From assembly GCF_029428675.1 (NCBI RefSeq), contig NZ_JAJNEL010000001.1, forward strand, positions 4,898,001 to 4,962,000: a DNA stretch of 64,000 nucleotides. Direction: 5' to 3'. Positions 33,989-42,793 of the stretch are shown here, piece after piece; positions within the stretch are counted from its first letter, which is position 1; the number at the start of each line of letters is the position of its first letter. The DNA is from Streptomyces sp. JH14. GTDB lineage: Bacteria > Actinomycetota > Actinomycetes > Streptomycetales > Streptomycetaceae. Below the pieces are notes generated by a model. It ran no database searches. It was not told the DNA's origin and saw only the letters and a list, made by a program, of their open reading frames with translations. Position numbers and translations under genes: made by a program.

Positions 33989-34082
33989 CGTCGAGTGCAT
34001 AGTGGGGCCCGGGAACCCGCTTGCGGCGTGAAATGCCTGGTCCGTGCCGGGGTCTGTCGGGGGTGCCGGTGCGGTGGACACG

Positions 34083-34121
34083 ACGGAGCCCCGGTGACGG
34101 GGTGCGTCACCGGGGCTCCGT
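34083..34121. terminator. Terminator of the GH25 lysozyme gene
   Basis: A perfect 16-bp stem (34083-34098 with 34106-34121) and 7-nt loop lie 12 nt beyond the 3' end of the leftward lysozyme gene. Confidence 0.8.
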
Positions 34122-34132
34122 GAGGCGGGGGC

Positions 34133-34981
34133 TCAGCCGTTGGCGAGAGCCTGTACGCGGTCGAGGGCGCCGTTGAAGTGGTTGTGGTCACCGACGGTCG
34201 GGCCGGACGACGTGTACTGCCAGATCGTGTAGTAGGTCCAGCCGGCCGGGAGCGTGCCGACGGTGGTGTTGTAGCGGGCCACCCAGAGCGGGTTGGTGGC
34301 GGCGAAGCCCGCGTTGTTGCCGGTGCAGGTCTGCCACCAGCTGGTCGCGGTGTAGATCACCGCGTCGCGGCCGGTGCGCGACTTGTACGTGTTCACGAAG
34401 TCGCGGATCCAGGAGACCATGCTCGCCGCGGTCTTGCCGTAGCACTGGTCGCCGTACGGGTTCCACTCGATGTCGAGGACGCCGGGCAGCGTCTTGCCGT
34501 CCTTCGACCAGCCGCCGCCGTGGTCCACGAAGTAGTTGGCCTGGGTGGCGCCGCTCGTGGTGTCCGGGGTGGCGAAGTGGTATGCGCCCCGGATCATGCC
34601 GATGTTGTACGAGCCGTTGTACTGCTGGGCGAAGTAGGGGTTGGTGTAGTACGTGCCTTCGGTGGCCTTGGCATAGGCCCACTTCACGCCGCTGTTCCAG
34701 AGGGTCGCCCAGTTGACGTTGCCCTGGTAGCTGGCGACGTCCACGCCTTCGGTCTGCACGGCCCTCGTGTCGCGCGGCAGTCCGCCCTGGCCGTCATGGG
34801 CGACGACGCCCATGCCCATCCTGGCTGTCCCGCGTGCGGGGAGGGTGACGCCGGCGGGGGAGTTGGCGGCGGTGGCCGCGCCGGGCAGGGTGAGCAGAAG
34901 CGAGAGGGCTGCGAGGAGAGTGCCCATCGCCGCGAAGCGTGAGCGTCGGGTCGTTCCGGATCCGGATCTGTGCACGGGCAT
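34133..34981 (-). CDS. Secreted GH25 lysozyme (N-acetylmuramidase)
   Basis: 282 aa. The signal peptide is MPVHRSGSG...LLAALSLLLTLPGAATA with cleavage near residue 38. The GH25 barrel starts at GVDVASYQGNVNW and carries the catalytic DIE motif in VLDIEWNPYG; WVARYNTTVGTLP and IWQYTSSG are typical late strands. It cuts beta-1,4 bonds of peptidoglycan. ATG 34981 has CGGAGG upstream. No cell-wall-binding repeats are fused. Confidence 0.93.
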   Translation of the reverse strand: MPVHRSGSGTTRRSRFAAMGTLLAALSLLLTLPGAATAANSPAGVTLPARGTARMGMGVVAHDGQGGLPRDTRAVQTEGVDVASYQGNVNWATLWNSGVKWAYAKATEGTYYTNPYFAQQYNGSYNIGMIRGAYHFATPDTTSGATQANYFVDHGGGWSKDGKTLPGVLDIEWNPYGDQCYGKTAASMVSWIRDFVNTYKSRTGRDAVIYTATSWWQTCTGNNAGFAATNPLWVARYNTTVGTLPAGWTYYTIWQYTSSGPTVGDHNHFNGALDRVQALANG

Positions 34982-35044
34982 TGCGTGCCTCCGAGGCCTC
35001 GGTGGGGGGATCTGTCGACCGGGGGGTGCGGCTCGGCGCGCCCC

Positions 35045-35072
35045 ATGACATGTCATGGTGTGGACATGTCAT
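35045..35072. promoter_or_regulatory. Palindromic direct-repeat operator between lysozyme and MarR genes
   Basis: ATGACATGTCAT (35045-35056) is a perfect palindrome. The word ACATGTCAT occurs at 35048-35056 and again at 35064-35072, 16 bp apart, and CATGAC follows at 35074. It sits 64 bp upstream of the lysozyme start and is likely a binding site for a dimeric regulator. Confidence 0.55.
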
Positions 35073-35174
35073 TCATGACGCTACGCACGTAGACCCGCAC
35101 GGCGGAAGAGGGCCTGGGCGCTGCCGTTGGTCTACGCCTGCGAAATACTGACCGAGCTGCGGCGATGGCCGGTG

Positions 35175-35189
35175 GTGAAAGAAACTTTC
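35175..35189 (+). promoter_or_regulatory. Inverted repeat before the MarR gene
   Basis: TGAAAG-AAA-CTTTCA is a perfect 6-3-6 inverted repeat 17 bp before the ATG, and another GAAAG follows at 35196. It suits a MarR dimer acting on its own promoter. Confidence 0.5.
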
Positions 35190-35205
35190 AGCGGCAGGAA
35201 AGCTC

Positions 35206-35703
35206 ATGAGGGGTGTTGACGTGCACGGGAGCGAGAGCGGGAGTGACCCCGGCGCGGCCGGGTCGAGTGGTGTGGACCAGGAATTCCTGGCGCTGGAGCG
35301 GGAGTTGGCCGTTTTCCTGCGTCGCGCACGGTCCAACTCCGGCGAAATGGCGCGCGAGGTCCACCCCGACCTGGAGGCCGCGGCGTACGGACTCCTCGTG
35401 CGGCTGGAGTCGGCGGGGCAGCAGCGGGCCACCGATCTCGCGGGGTACTTCGGGGTCGGCAAGGCGACCATGAGCCGTCAGCTGCGGGCCCTGGAGGACC
35501 TCGGACTGGTGGCGCGCGAGCCCGACCCGGCCGACGGGCGGGCCTTTCTCGTGCATCTCACCGAGGAGGGTCTCGCCCGCTACCGGAGCGTCCGCGACGC
35601 CCGGCGCGAGCGGTACGTACGCAAACTGGCCGACTGGGACCGGGCCGAGGTGGCGGAACTGGCCAGGCTGCTGCACCACTTGAATGCCCGGGCCGAGGAC
35701 TGA
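35206..35703 (+). CDS. MarR family transcriptional regulator
   Basis: 165 aa. The winged helix is evident: YGLLVRLESAGQQRATDLAGYFGVGKATMSRQLRALEDLGLV with wing REPDPADGRAFLV. The first 25 residues are Gly/Ser-rich and disordered. ATG 35206 has GGCAGGAAAG upstream; GTG 35221 is an alternative. A perfect inverted repeat in its leader suggests autorepression, and the divergent lysozyme gene could be a further target. Confidence 0.9.
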   Translation: MRGVDVHGSESGSDPGAAGSSGVDQEFLALERELAVFLRRARSNSGEMAREVHPDLEAAAYGLLVRLESAGQQRATDLAGYFGVGKATMSRQLRALEDLGLVAREPDPADGRAFLVHLTEEGLARYRSVRDARRERYVRKLADWDRAEVAELARLLHHLNARAED

Positions 35704-35824
35704 CCCCGGCAGGCGCGGGCCCGGACCGGCGTCCTCGGGCGCTCTTCGGACCCCGCTCCCTTGGAAGCCACCCACACCGGGGAGCGCCCCCCCACGTCCC
35801 CGGCCGCCCCTCCACCCGGGCGAC

Positions 35825-36610
35825 CTACAGCACCGCGTAGAGGGCCGTCGCGTCGTCGTGCGTCTTGCTGCGGCGCAGATACGTACGCTCCGTGTCCGCG
35901 TCCTCCAGCGCCCTGACCCGGTCGATCAGCTCCTGCGCGCCCTCCTTGTGGAGCACCCCGAGGCAGGCCGACCAGTCCCCTTCGCGGAACATTTCGGTCC
36001 AGCGACTCGCGCCGTCCGTCAGCGCGGCCACCGCCCGTACCTCTGCGCGTGGCGTCCGGCCGGTCACCGCGCGGGCCGCCACCTCCGGATCGGCGGCGGC
36101 GGTGAAGAAGCCGCCCTCCTTGTTCCGCGCCTGTGCGTCGGCGATCGCCTCGGTGGCCAGAGAGCCCGGAGGTAGCCGGTCGAGCCGGTCGTCGAGCAGT
36201 GCGCGCACCGATCCGTCCGGCGATTCGAGCAGCAGCACCGAATCGGAGAGGACCAGGTGTTCGATCTCGCGTTCGCTCCAACGCGCCATCACGACGGTCG
36301 CCTGTGGCGTACGCACGTGAGAAAGGTCACACGAGGAGCGGTGTGCGTCCGCGGTGCGCCGGATGGACTCGGACAGGATCTCCTTGAGGGTCAGATCCCG
36401 CCGCGAACCGGACAGTTCGGCCAGCGATCCACCCAGTCGCGCGGTGAACCACGGGACGGAGTGCACACAACCGCTCCCGCCCTGCGGCGGGGTGACGCCG
36501 TCGAGCAGGACCAGCACCCCGCCCTGGCCGGACGCCGGAAGTACGGTGGCCGCCCAGTCCTCGTTGGGGCGTTCGGGCCGGCCGGGAGCGGTGGCGAAGT
36601 CGATACGCAT
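35825..36610 (-). CDS. PP2C-like protein phosphatase
   Basis: 261 aa. Elements of a PP2C fold can be followed: NEDW near the start (metal-binding Asp), VLLDGV, LVLSDSVLLL, VAALTDGAS and the final HDDATALYAV. The normal DGHGG motif is degenerate (LDGVTPPQGGSG), so the activity may be altered. No membrane or sensor domain. The start ATG 36610 was chosen over an upstream in-frame Met at 36736 for its family-like beginning; CAGACT ends 6 nt before it, hinting at a leaderless start. Confidence 0.75.
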   Translation of the reverse strand: MRIDFATAPGRPERPNEDWAATVLPASGQGGVLVLLDGVTPPQGGSGCVHSVPWFTARLGGSLAELSGSRRDLTLKEILSESIRRTADAHRSSCDLSHVRTPQATVVMARWSEREIEHLVLSDSVLLLESPDGSVRALLDDRLDRLPPGSLATEAIADAQARNKEGGFFTAAADPEVAARAVTGRTPRAEVRAVAALTDGASRWTEMFREGDWSACLGVLHKEGAQELIDRVRALEDADTERTYLRRSKTHDDATALYAVL

Positions 36611-36946
36611 GCGGCAAGTCTGCACGACGTCTTCACCAGTCCTGCATGGCCCGGCGTTGGGCCGTACCGGCAGGTCAGCGGTCCGCGTCGAGCGGAACGA
36701 ACGGCTCCGTGCGGGTGCGGGCGGGCATCCTGCCAAAGCCTGCGCGGAAGTTCCAGCCCATGGCCCGGGTGTGCGAATTCGCGCCCGGGGGGAGACTTGT
36801 TCGCCAACTCGGGAGTGATGTTCACTCGTTCGGGTGGCGGAGCGGTTGATGCGCGCCCCCCTCTCAAAAGCACTGGAATGGTCGGAAGCCGTACCAGGGG
36901 GGCGGGGTGCCGTTCCATGTGACCGAGCGTCACCTCTGCTTCATGG
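36611..36946. other. Regulatory region upstream of the conservon
   Basis: These 336 nt contain the divergent promoters of the PP2C gene and the conservon. A perfect inverted repeat GAGTGA-TGT-TCACTC (36813-36827) is the main structured element and may be an operator. No small gene or RNA was recognised. Confidence 0.45.
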
Positions 36947-39900
36947 GTGGACGAGTCAAGATTGCGAGCACCGGTGCAGAAGAAGCGGCCTCGGAGCAAG
37001 GGCAGCAAGCGAAGCGGTTCCGGGGCGACACCACTGCCTCCGGCCGAAGGTGAGCCCACTCGGCGCGCCGTACGCGTACGCAGCCGGCTGGTCGCCGGCG
37101 TCGCGGTCGTCGGCATCACCGTCATCGCCGCGGGCGCACCCGCGGCCCTCGGCGCATCCTCCGAACTGACCGAGTCCCAGCGGCTGGTCACGCTCGCCGA
37201 GCTGAACCAGCAGGCGGTGGCCCTCGCGCACGCCCTCGCGGACGAGCGCGACGAGGTGACCGCGTACATCGCCGGCGGCCGCGACGAGAAGTCCGGCAAG
37301 GTGAGCGAGGGGCCCAGCAGCCGCAGCGGCCGCGTCGACCAGCAGATCGACGAGATCCGCGCCACGGCCCCCGCAGGGCTGCGCCGCGACCTCTCCACGA
37401 TCCCCTCGGTGCGCCGCACCGCGCTGACCGGCAAGGGCTCGGCGCTCGCGGCCCACCAGGCGTACTCCGAGGTCATCGCCAAGCTCCAGGACCTCGCCGA
37501 CGAACTCGCCGAGAAGACCCCGCCGCGCGCCGCCGACGCCACCCGCGCGCCGCTCGCCCTCGGCCGGGCCACCGAGCAGGCCTCCGCCACCCGTGGGCTG
37601 CTGATCGCCGCGCTCTCGGTGCCCCGCGAGGAGGACCCGGTCCCGCAGATCGACCCGTTCACCGGGCTGCCCGTGCAGCCCCAGGACGAGGGTCCGACCG
37701 AGGACGACCGCAACCGTGACGAGCTGAGCGCCGCCGCCCAGCAGGCCCGGGTCGGCGAGCTCGCCTCGCTCGCCGACTTCGACCAGGCGGCGGGCTCCGC
37801 CGCCCGCGAGAAGCTCTCCTCGACGGTCACCGGCCCCGAGGTCACCAGCGCGGAGAAGTACCTCGGTTCGCTCACCGACCGCCCCGAGCTGTCGGACGCC
37901 GACCAGCGGGCCAGCCGGAAGAAGGTCGCCGCGGCGCTCTCCGCCCGGGTCGACCGCATGCGCAGCGTGGAGTCCGCCCTCAGCACCGCCCGTATCCAGC
38001 GTCTGGAGCAGCTGCGCGACGACGACGTCACCGCGCTCGAACTGCACATCGCGCTCCTCGGCGGCTGCCTGCTGATCGCGGTCGGCGTCTCCACCGCCGT
38101 GGCCCGCACGCTCACCCAGCCGCTGGCCGTCCTGCGGATCGGCGCCGCCCGCCTCGCCGCCGAGCCCGGCACCGCCGAGCCGGTCCGCTACACCGGCCGC
38201 AACGACGAGTTCGCCCAGGTCGTACGGAACCTCAACGCCCTGCACGGCAAGATGCACGGGCTGTTGCAGGATTTCAACGGCCGGTTCGCGAACCTGGACC
38301 ACGAGCGCGGCGAGCTGATCGCCGGACGCGAGGCCCTCACCCTTCAGCGCACCGAACTCCAGCACCGCACGGCCGACCTGACCGCCGAGCTGGAGCGGCT
38401 GAGGAACACGGTCCACCACACCTTCGTCAACCTCTCGCTGCGGACCCTCGGCCTCGTCGAGCGCCAGCTCGGTGTCATCGAGAGCCTGGAGGAGCGCGAG
38501 CAGGACCCGGAGCGGCTCTCCACCCTCTTCAAGCTCGACCACATGGCCACGGTCATGCGCCGCCACAGCGAGAACATGCTGGTCCTCGCGGGCGCCGAGC
38601 ACGGCCACGGGCACGCCGGACCGATCCCGCTGGTCGACGTCCTGCGCGCGGCCGTCAGCGAGATCGAGCGGTACGAGCGGGTCACCATCCAGTCGCTGCC
38701 GCCGCACGCCCAGATCGCCGGCTTCGCCGCCGACGACCTGAGCCACCTGGTCGCCGAACTCCTGGAGAACGCGACCTCCTTCTCGCCGCCCGACTCGCAT
38801 GTCCAGCTCTCCGGCTGGCTGCTGGAGACCGGTGAGGTGATGCTCTCCGTGCAGGACGAGGGCATCGGGATGTCGCCGGTCCGGATGGGCGAGCTCAACG
38901 CCCGGCTGGCCGACCCTTCCTCGTTCGAGTCGGGTGAACAGAGCGCGGACGGCGCGGGCCTCGGGCTTCGGGTGACGTCGATGCTGGCGGCGCGCCACGG
39001 GGTGCGGGTCCAGCTGCGCGAGCAGAAGGGCAGCGGGGTGACGGCGGTCGTCGTCGTGCCGCAGGCGCTGCTGCCGAAGGCGCCGGCGACCGCGACCCCG
39101 CCGCCCGTACCGGTGCCGGGGGCGGCGCCCGCGCTGAACCTGCCGGGTTCGGTCGCGGAGGCCAACTCCAACTCGCTGCCGGGCCGGACGCTCGCGCTGT
39201 CCGACGACCCGCTGATCGCCGCGGCCGAGCAGACGATCCGTGACACGCCTGCGGCCGAGGCGGCCGCACCGGGGCCGCCGGCGGCGGAAGCACCCGCCAC
39301 CGAGGTGCCCGCACCCGAGCCGTTCGCGGCCGAGGCACCTGCTGAGCCGGTCGCGTCCGAGCTGTTCGCGCCGGCGCCGCCCGTGGTCGCCGAGCCGCCG
39401 GTCGCCGAGCCGTTCGCCGCCGAGCCGCCCGCCCCCGAGCCGTTCGCCGCCGAGACCGACGCCGAGAAGACCATGCAGTTCCGGCTCCCCGACTTCCGGG
39501 AGGTCCCGCAGCCGCCTGCGGCCCCGGCGGAGTCCGACCCGTACGCCATCGGCCCCGACCGCCACGAGCGCACCGCGGACGAGATCTCCGAGCCCTTCGC
39601 CGCTCCCGTCCCTGCCGCACCCGTGGCCGAGCCGACGCTCCCCGGCCCCCGCAGCCCGGAGCCGGACCAGCCGCAGCCCGACCGCCTCACCGACAAGGGG
39701 CTGCCCAAGCGCACCCCCAAGATCGCGAAGCCCGCCACCGCCCCGTCCGCCGAGCGCAAGGGCAGCCTGGACAAGGACGCCCTGCGCCGCCGCCTCGGCG
39801 GCTTCCACCGTGGCGCGATGGACGGACGCCGCGATGTCGAGGCGGAGATCGCCGAAGGCGCCGGCCCCGCCCTCGGAGCCGGCCCGCACGAGCGCACCGC

Positions 39901-39985
39901 GCAGACCCCGCACACCGAACTGGCAGACCGCTCCGGCGGTCGAACCGATGACACGGGGGACACAGTCGAGGAGGCACGCAGTTGA
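36947..39985 (+). CDS. Conservon sensor histidine kinase (CvnA-like)
   Basis: 1012 aa. Basic N-terminus, TM1 (about 45-65), a nitrate/sulfonate-sensing-like helical extracytoplasmic domain (about 70-360), TM2 (about 365-387), HAMP, a dimerisation helix and an HATPase domain with N-box LVAELLENATSFSPPDS (near 601) and GAGLGLRV. The classical phospho-His H-box is weak, as in other CvnA proteins. A 330-residue Pro/Ala/Glu tail follows with repeated EPFAAE units. The start is unsure: GTG 36947 or GTG 36974, neither with a good ribosome site. It is the first gene of a four-gene conservon. Confidence 0.9.
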   Translation: MDESRLRAPVQKKRPRSKGSKRSGSGATPLPPAEGEPTRRAVRVRSRLVAGVAVVGITVIAAGAPAALGASSELTESQRLVTLAELNQQAVALAHALADERDEVTAYIAGGRDEKSGKVSEGPSSRSGRVDQQIDEIRATAPAGLRRDLSTIPSVRRTALTGKGSALAAHQAYSEVIAKLQDLADELAEKTPPRAADATRAPLALGRATEQASATRGLLIAALSVPREEDPVPQIDPFTGLPVQPQDEGPTEDDRNRDELSAAAQQARVGELASLADFDQAAGSAAREKLSSTVTGPEVTSAEKYLGSLTDRPELSDADQRASRKKVAAALSARVDRMRSVESALSTARIQRLEQLRDDDVTALELHIALLGGCLLIAVGVSTAVARTLTQPLAVLRIGAARLAAEPGTAEPVRYTGRNDEFAQVVRNLNALHGKMHGLLQDFNGRFANLDHERGELIAGREALTLQRTELQHRTADLTAELERLRNTVHHTFVNLSLRTLGLVERQLGVIESLEEREQDPERLSTLFKLDHMATVMRRHSENMLVLAGAEHGHGHAGPIPLVDVLRAAVSEIERYERVTIQSLPPHAQIAGFAADDLSHLVAELLENATSFSPPDSHVQLSGWLLETGEVMLSVQDEGIGMSPVRMGELNARLADPSSFESGEQSADGAGLGLRVTSMLAARHGVRVQLREQKGSGVTAVVVVPQALLPKAPATATPPPVPVPGAAPALNLPGSVAEANSNSLPGRTLALSDDPLIAAAEQTIRDTPAAEAAAPGPPAAEAPATEVPAPEPFAAEAPAEPVASELFAPAPPVVAEPPVAEPFAAEPPAPEPFAAETDAEKTMQFRLPDFREVPQPPAAPAESDPYAIGPDRHERTADEISEPFAAPVPAAPVAEPTLPGPRSPEPDQPQPDRLTDKGLPKRTPKIAKPATAPSAERKGSLDKDALRRRLGGFHRGAMDGRRDVEAEIAEGAGPALGAGPHERTAQTPHTELADRSGGRTDDTGDTVEEARS

Positions 39986-40461
39986 CTGCGCCCAGCACAT
40001 TCGGGCTGAGTACCGAGGCCCGGAACCTTCACTGGTTGCTGAGCAATCTCGTCGAGGAGGTGCCAGGGGTCCACTCGGTCACGGTCGTCTCGTCCGACGG
40101 ACTGATGCTGCTCTCCTCCGATCCCGGCCACCACGCAGCGAAAGCAGCGGGCAGACAGGACGGCCCCCGGGGCTCCAGCGCCGACCTCGCCACCATCGTC
40201 TCCGGTATCGGCTCCCTCACCATCGGTGCCGCGAAGCTGATGGACAGCGGTGGCGTCAAGCAGACCATGGTCGCCATGGAGGAGGGCAGCGTCTTCGTCA
40301 TGTCGATCAGTGACGGCTCCCTGCTCGGCGTGCACGCCACCCCTGACTGCGACATGAGCGTCGTCGCCTACCACATGGCGCTCTTCGTCGGCCGTGCCGG
40401 ACACGTACTCACCCCCGAACTCCGCAGTGAGCTGCGCAAATCGATGGAGAGCGCCCAGTGA
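39982..40461 (+). CDS. Roadblock/LC7 domain protein (CvnB-like)
   Basis: 159 aa. The roadblock fold is seen in LSNLVEEVPGVHSVTVVSSDGLMLLSS and SVFVMSISDGSLLGVHA. These proteins act as GTPase-activating or scaffold partners of the conservon GTPase. TTG 39982 overlaps the kinase stop (TTGA) and has GAGGAGG upstream, which fixes the start. Confidence 0.93.
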   Translation: MTAPSTFGLSTEARNLHWLLSNLVEEVPGVHSVTVVSSDGLMLLSSDPGHHAAKAAGRQDGPRGSSADLATIVSGIGSLTIGAAKLMDSGGVKQTMVAMEEGSVFVMSISDGSLLGVHATPDCDMSVVAYHMALFVGRAGHVLTPELRSELRKSMESAQ

Positions 40462-40871
40462 CCCCCGCCGTTGAACCCGCCCGCAGGCTGCCCGTCCGCG
40501 GAGCCGACCGCCGGCCCGCCCGGGTCCGCCCGTATTCGCTCACCGGCGGCCGCACCCGCTTCGGTCACGTCCTCCTGGTCGAGACGTTCGTGGCAGCGCT
40601 GGAAGCGCCCGAGGAGCGCCGCGAGCTCACCAACGGCAGTCTCACGACGCGCGTGATGCCGGAGCTCCGGGCCATTGTCGAAATCTGCCGCCGCATGCGT
40701 ACGGTCGCGGAGATCTCGGCCCTGTTGAAGATGCCGCTCGGCGTGGTCCGAGTGCTGCTCAGCGACTTGGCCGACCAGGGAAAGATCCGCGTGTACGGAA
40801 CCGGTCACGGAACCGGTCAGCCCGACCGCGCACTGCTCGAAAGGGTGCTGAATGGACTCCGTCGTCTCTGA
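40458..40871 (+). CDS. DUF742 protein (CvnC-like)
   Basis: 137 aa. DUF742 winged-helix-like protein: RPYSLTGGRT near the start, then PELRAIVEICRRMRTVAEISALLKMPLGVVRVLLSDLADQG, and a C-terminal LLERVLNGLRRL end that is highly conserved. GTG 40458 overlaps the previous stop (GTGA). It overlaps the GTPase gene by 20 bp, unusually tight even for a conservon. Confidence 0.93.
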   Translation: MTPAVEPARRLPVRGADRRPARVRPYSLTGGRTRFGHVLLVETFVAALEAPEERRELTNGSLTTRVMPELRAIVEICRRMRTVAEISALLKMPLGVVRVLLSDLADQGKIRVYGTGHGTGQPDRALLERVLNGLRRL

Positions 40872-41502
40872 TTCGCTGCTGTCCGCCCCGCGTCAGCCGG
40901 GACCGGAGGACCAGGCCGGGGAGTCGTTGCAAGCCTGGCAGCTGGATCACACCAGAGCCCCCATCGCCACGAAGATCGTGGTCGCGGGCGGGTTCGGCGT
41001 CGGCAAGACGACCCTCGTCGGTTCGGTCTCGGAGATCACCCCGCTGCAGACCGAAGCGCTGATGACCCAGGCCAGCGAGGAGACCGACGATCTCGCCGCG
41101 ACGCCCGACAAGGTCACCACGACCGTCGCGATGGACTTCGGCCGGCTCACGCTCGACGACGACCTCGTGCTGTACCTGTTCGGCACGCCCGGACAGCAGC
41201 GCTTCTGGTTCATGTGGGACGACCTGGTGCGCGGCGCGATAGGCGCGATAGTGCTCGCCGACACCCGGCGGCTCGCCGACTGCTTCCCCGCGCTCGACTA
41301 CTTCGAGAGCTGCGGACTGCCGTACATCGTGGCCGTCAACCACTTCGAGGGGACGCCCGGTTTCGAGGCGGAGGACGTCAGGGAGGCTCTGACCGTGCCC
41401 CCGCACGTACCCGTTGTGATCATGGACGCGCGTAACAGGATCACTGTCGTCGAGTCGCTGCTGGCCCTGGTGGGCCACGCTCTTGACGTCGCACCCGCAT
41501 AG
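40852..41502 (+). CDS. Conservon small GTPase (CvnD-like)
   Basis: 216 aa. P-loop GGFGVGKTTLVG near residue 44, switch region ETDDLAATPDKVTTTVAMDFG, G3 motif LFGTPGQQRFWFMWDDL, and the NHFEG guanine-specificity region. It belongs to the MglA/Rab-like actinobacterial GTPases and is expected to cycle with the CvnA and CvnB proteins at the membrane. Confidence 0.94.
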   Translation: MDSVVSDSLLSAPRQPGPEDQAGESLQAWQLDHTRAPIATKIVVAGGFGVGKTTLVGSVSEITPLQTEALMTQASEETDDLAATPDKVTTTVAMDFGRLTLDDDLVLYLFGTPGQQRFWFMWDDLVRGAIGAIVLADTRRLADCFPALDYFESCGLPYIVAVNHFEGTPGFEAEDVREALTVPPHVPVVIMDARNRITVVESLLALVGHALDVAPA

Positions 41503-41545
41503 ACAGACCACGCGCTCGAACACGCAGATGTAACGGAGAACCGCG

Positions 41546-42793
41546 ATGCGGAAAATACTGATAGTCGGCGCCGGCCAGTCCGGTCTCCAGCTCGCCCTCG
41601 GACTGCAGTCCAGTGGGTACGAAGTCACCCTGATGTCCAACCGCACCGCCGACGAGATCCGGTCCGGCCGGGTCATGTCGACGCAGTGCATGTTCGACAC
41701 CGCGCTGCAGCACGAGCGTGACCTCCAGCTCAACTTCTGGGAGTCCCAGGCCCCGCGCATCGAGGGCCTCGGCGTCTCGGTCGCGGCCCCCGACTCCTCG
41801 CGCCCCATCGACTGGGTCGGCAAGCTGGACGGCTTCGCCCAGTCCGTCGACCAGCGCGTCAAGATGGCCGGCTGGATGGAGACGTTCGCCCAGCGCGGCG
41901 GCCAGCTCGTCATCCACGGCGCCGCCGTCTCCGACCTGGACTACTTCTCCCGCACCTACGACCTGGTGATGGTCTCCGCGGGCAAGGGTGAGCTGGTCTC
42001 CATGTTCGGCCGGGACGCGTCCCGTTCCCCGTTCGACGCCCCGCAGCGCGCGCTGGCCGTCGCGTACGTCCACGGCATGGGCCCGCGTCCCGAGCACCCC
42101 GAGTTCGACGCGGTCCGCTGCAACCTGGTCCCCGGCGTCGGCGAGCTCTTCGTGATGCCGACCCTGACCACGTCCGGCCGTGCCGACATCCTGTTCTGGG
42201 AAGGCATTCCGGGAGGACCGCTGGACGTCTTCCAGGGCATCAAGGACCCCTCCGAGCACCTCGCGAAGACGCTGGAGCTCATGGAGCGGTTCACGCCGTG
42301 GGAGTACGCGCGTGCCACCAAGGTCGAACTGACGGACGCCAACGGCACCCTGGCGGGCCGTTACGCACCGACCGTCCGCAAGCCGATCGGGCGGCTGCCC
42401 GGCGGCGGCCTGGTGCTCGGTGTCGCGGACGTGGTCGTCGCCAACGACCCGATCACCGGTCAGGGCTCCAACTCGGCCTCGAAGTGCGCGAACGCGTATC
42501 TGCAGTCGATCATCGAGCACGGTGACCGGCCGTTCGACGCGGACTGGATGCAGTCCACGTTCGACCGTTACTGGGACACCGCGCAGCACGTCGTGAAGTG
42601 GACGAACGCGATGCTCGGCGTCCCGCCGGAGCACGTGCTGAACCTGATCGGCGCCGCCGGCCAGCTCCAGTCGGTCGCCGACCGCTTCGCCAACGGGTTC
42701 AACAACCCGGCGGACTTCGACAACTTCTTCTTCGACCCGGAGAAGACCAACGCGTACCTCGCCGAGGTGGCTGGGGCCGCATCGGCCGCCTGA
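41546..42793 (+). CDS. Styrene/indole monooxygenase family flavoprotein
   Basis: 415 aa. StyA-like group E flavoprotein: dinucleotide motif KILIVGAGQSGLQLALGL at residues 3-20, a middle FAD-binding part, and GQGSNSASKCANAYLQSI near the end. StyA enzymes epoxidise styrene or indole with FADH2 from a reductase (StyB); no reductase is encoded nearby. It starts 43 bp after the conservon GTPase and may be cotranscribed, linking signalling to an oxidation reaction. Confidence 0.92.
   Translation: MRKILIVGAGQSGLQLALGLQSSGYEVTLMSNRTADEIRSGRVMSTQCMFDTALQHERDLQLNFWESQAPRIEGLGVSVAAPDSSRPIDWVGKLDGFAQSVDQRVKMAGWMETFAQRGGQLVIHGAAVSDLDYFSRTYDLVMVSAGKGELVSMFGRDASRSPFDAPQRALAVAYVHGMGPRPEHPEFDAVRCNLVPGVGELFVMPTLTTSGRADILFWEGIPGGPLDVFQGIKDPSEHLAKTLELMERFTPWEYARATKVELTDANGTLAGRYAPTVRKPIGRLPGGGLVLGVADVVVANDPITGQGSNSASKCANAYLQSIIEHGDRPFDADWMQSTFDRYWDTAQHVVKWTNAMLGVPPEHVLNLIGAAGQLQSVADRFANGFNNPADFDNFFFDPEKTNAYLAEVAGAASAA

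Noticed and set aside
36611..36946. Possible tRNA or small RNA before the conservon
   Set aside because: No cloverleaf, T-loop or strong terminator could be drawn; only one inverted repeat is present.
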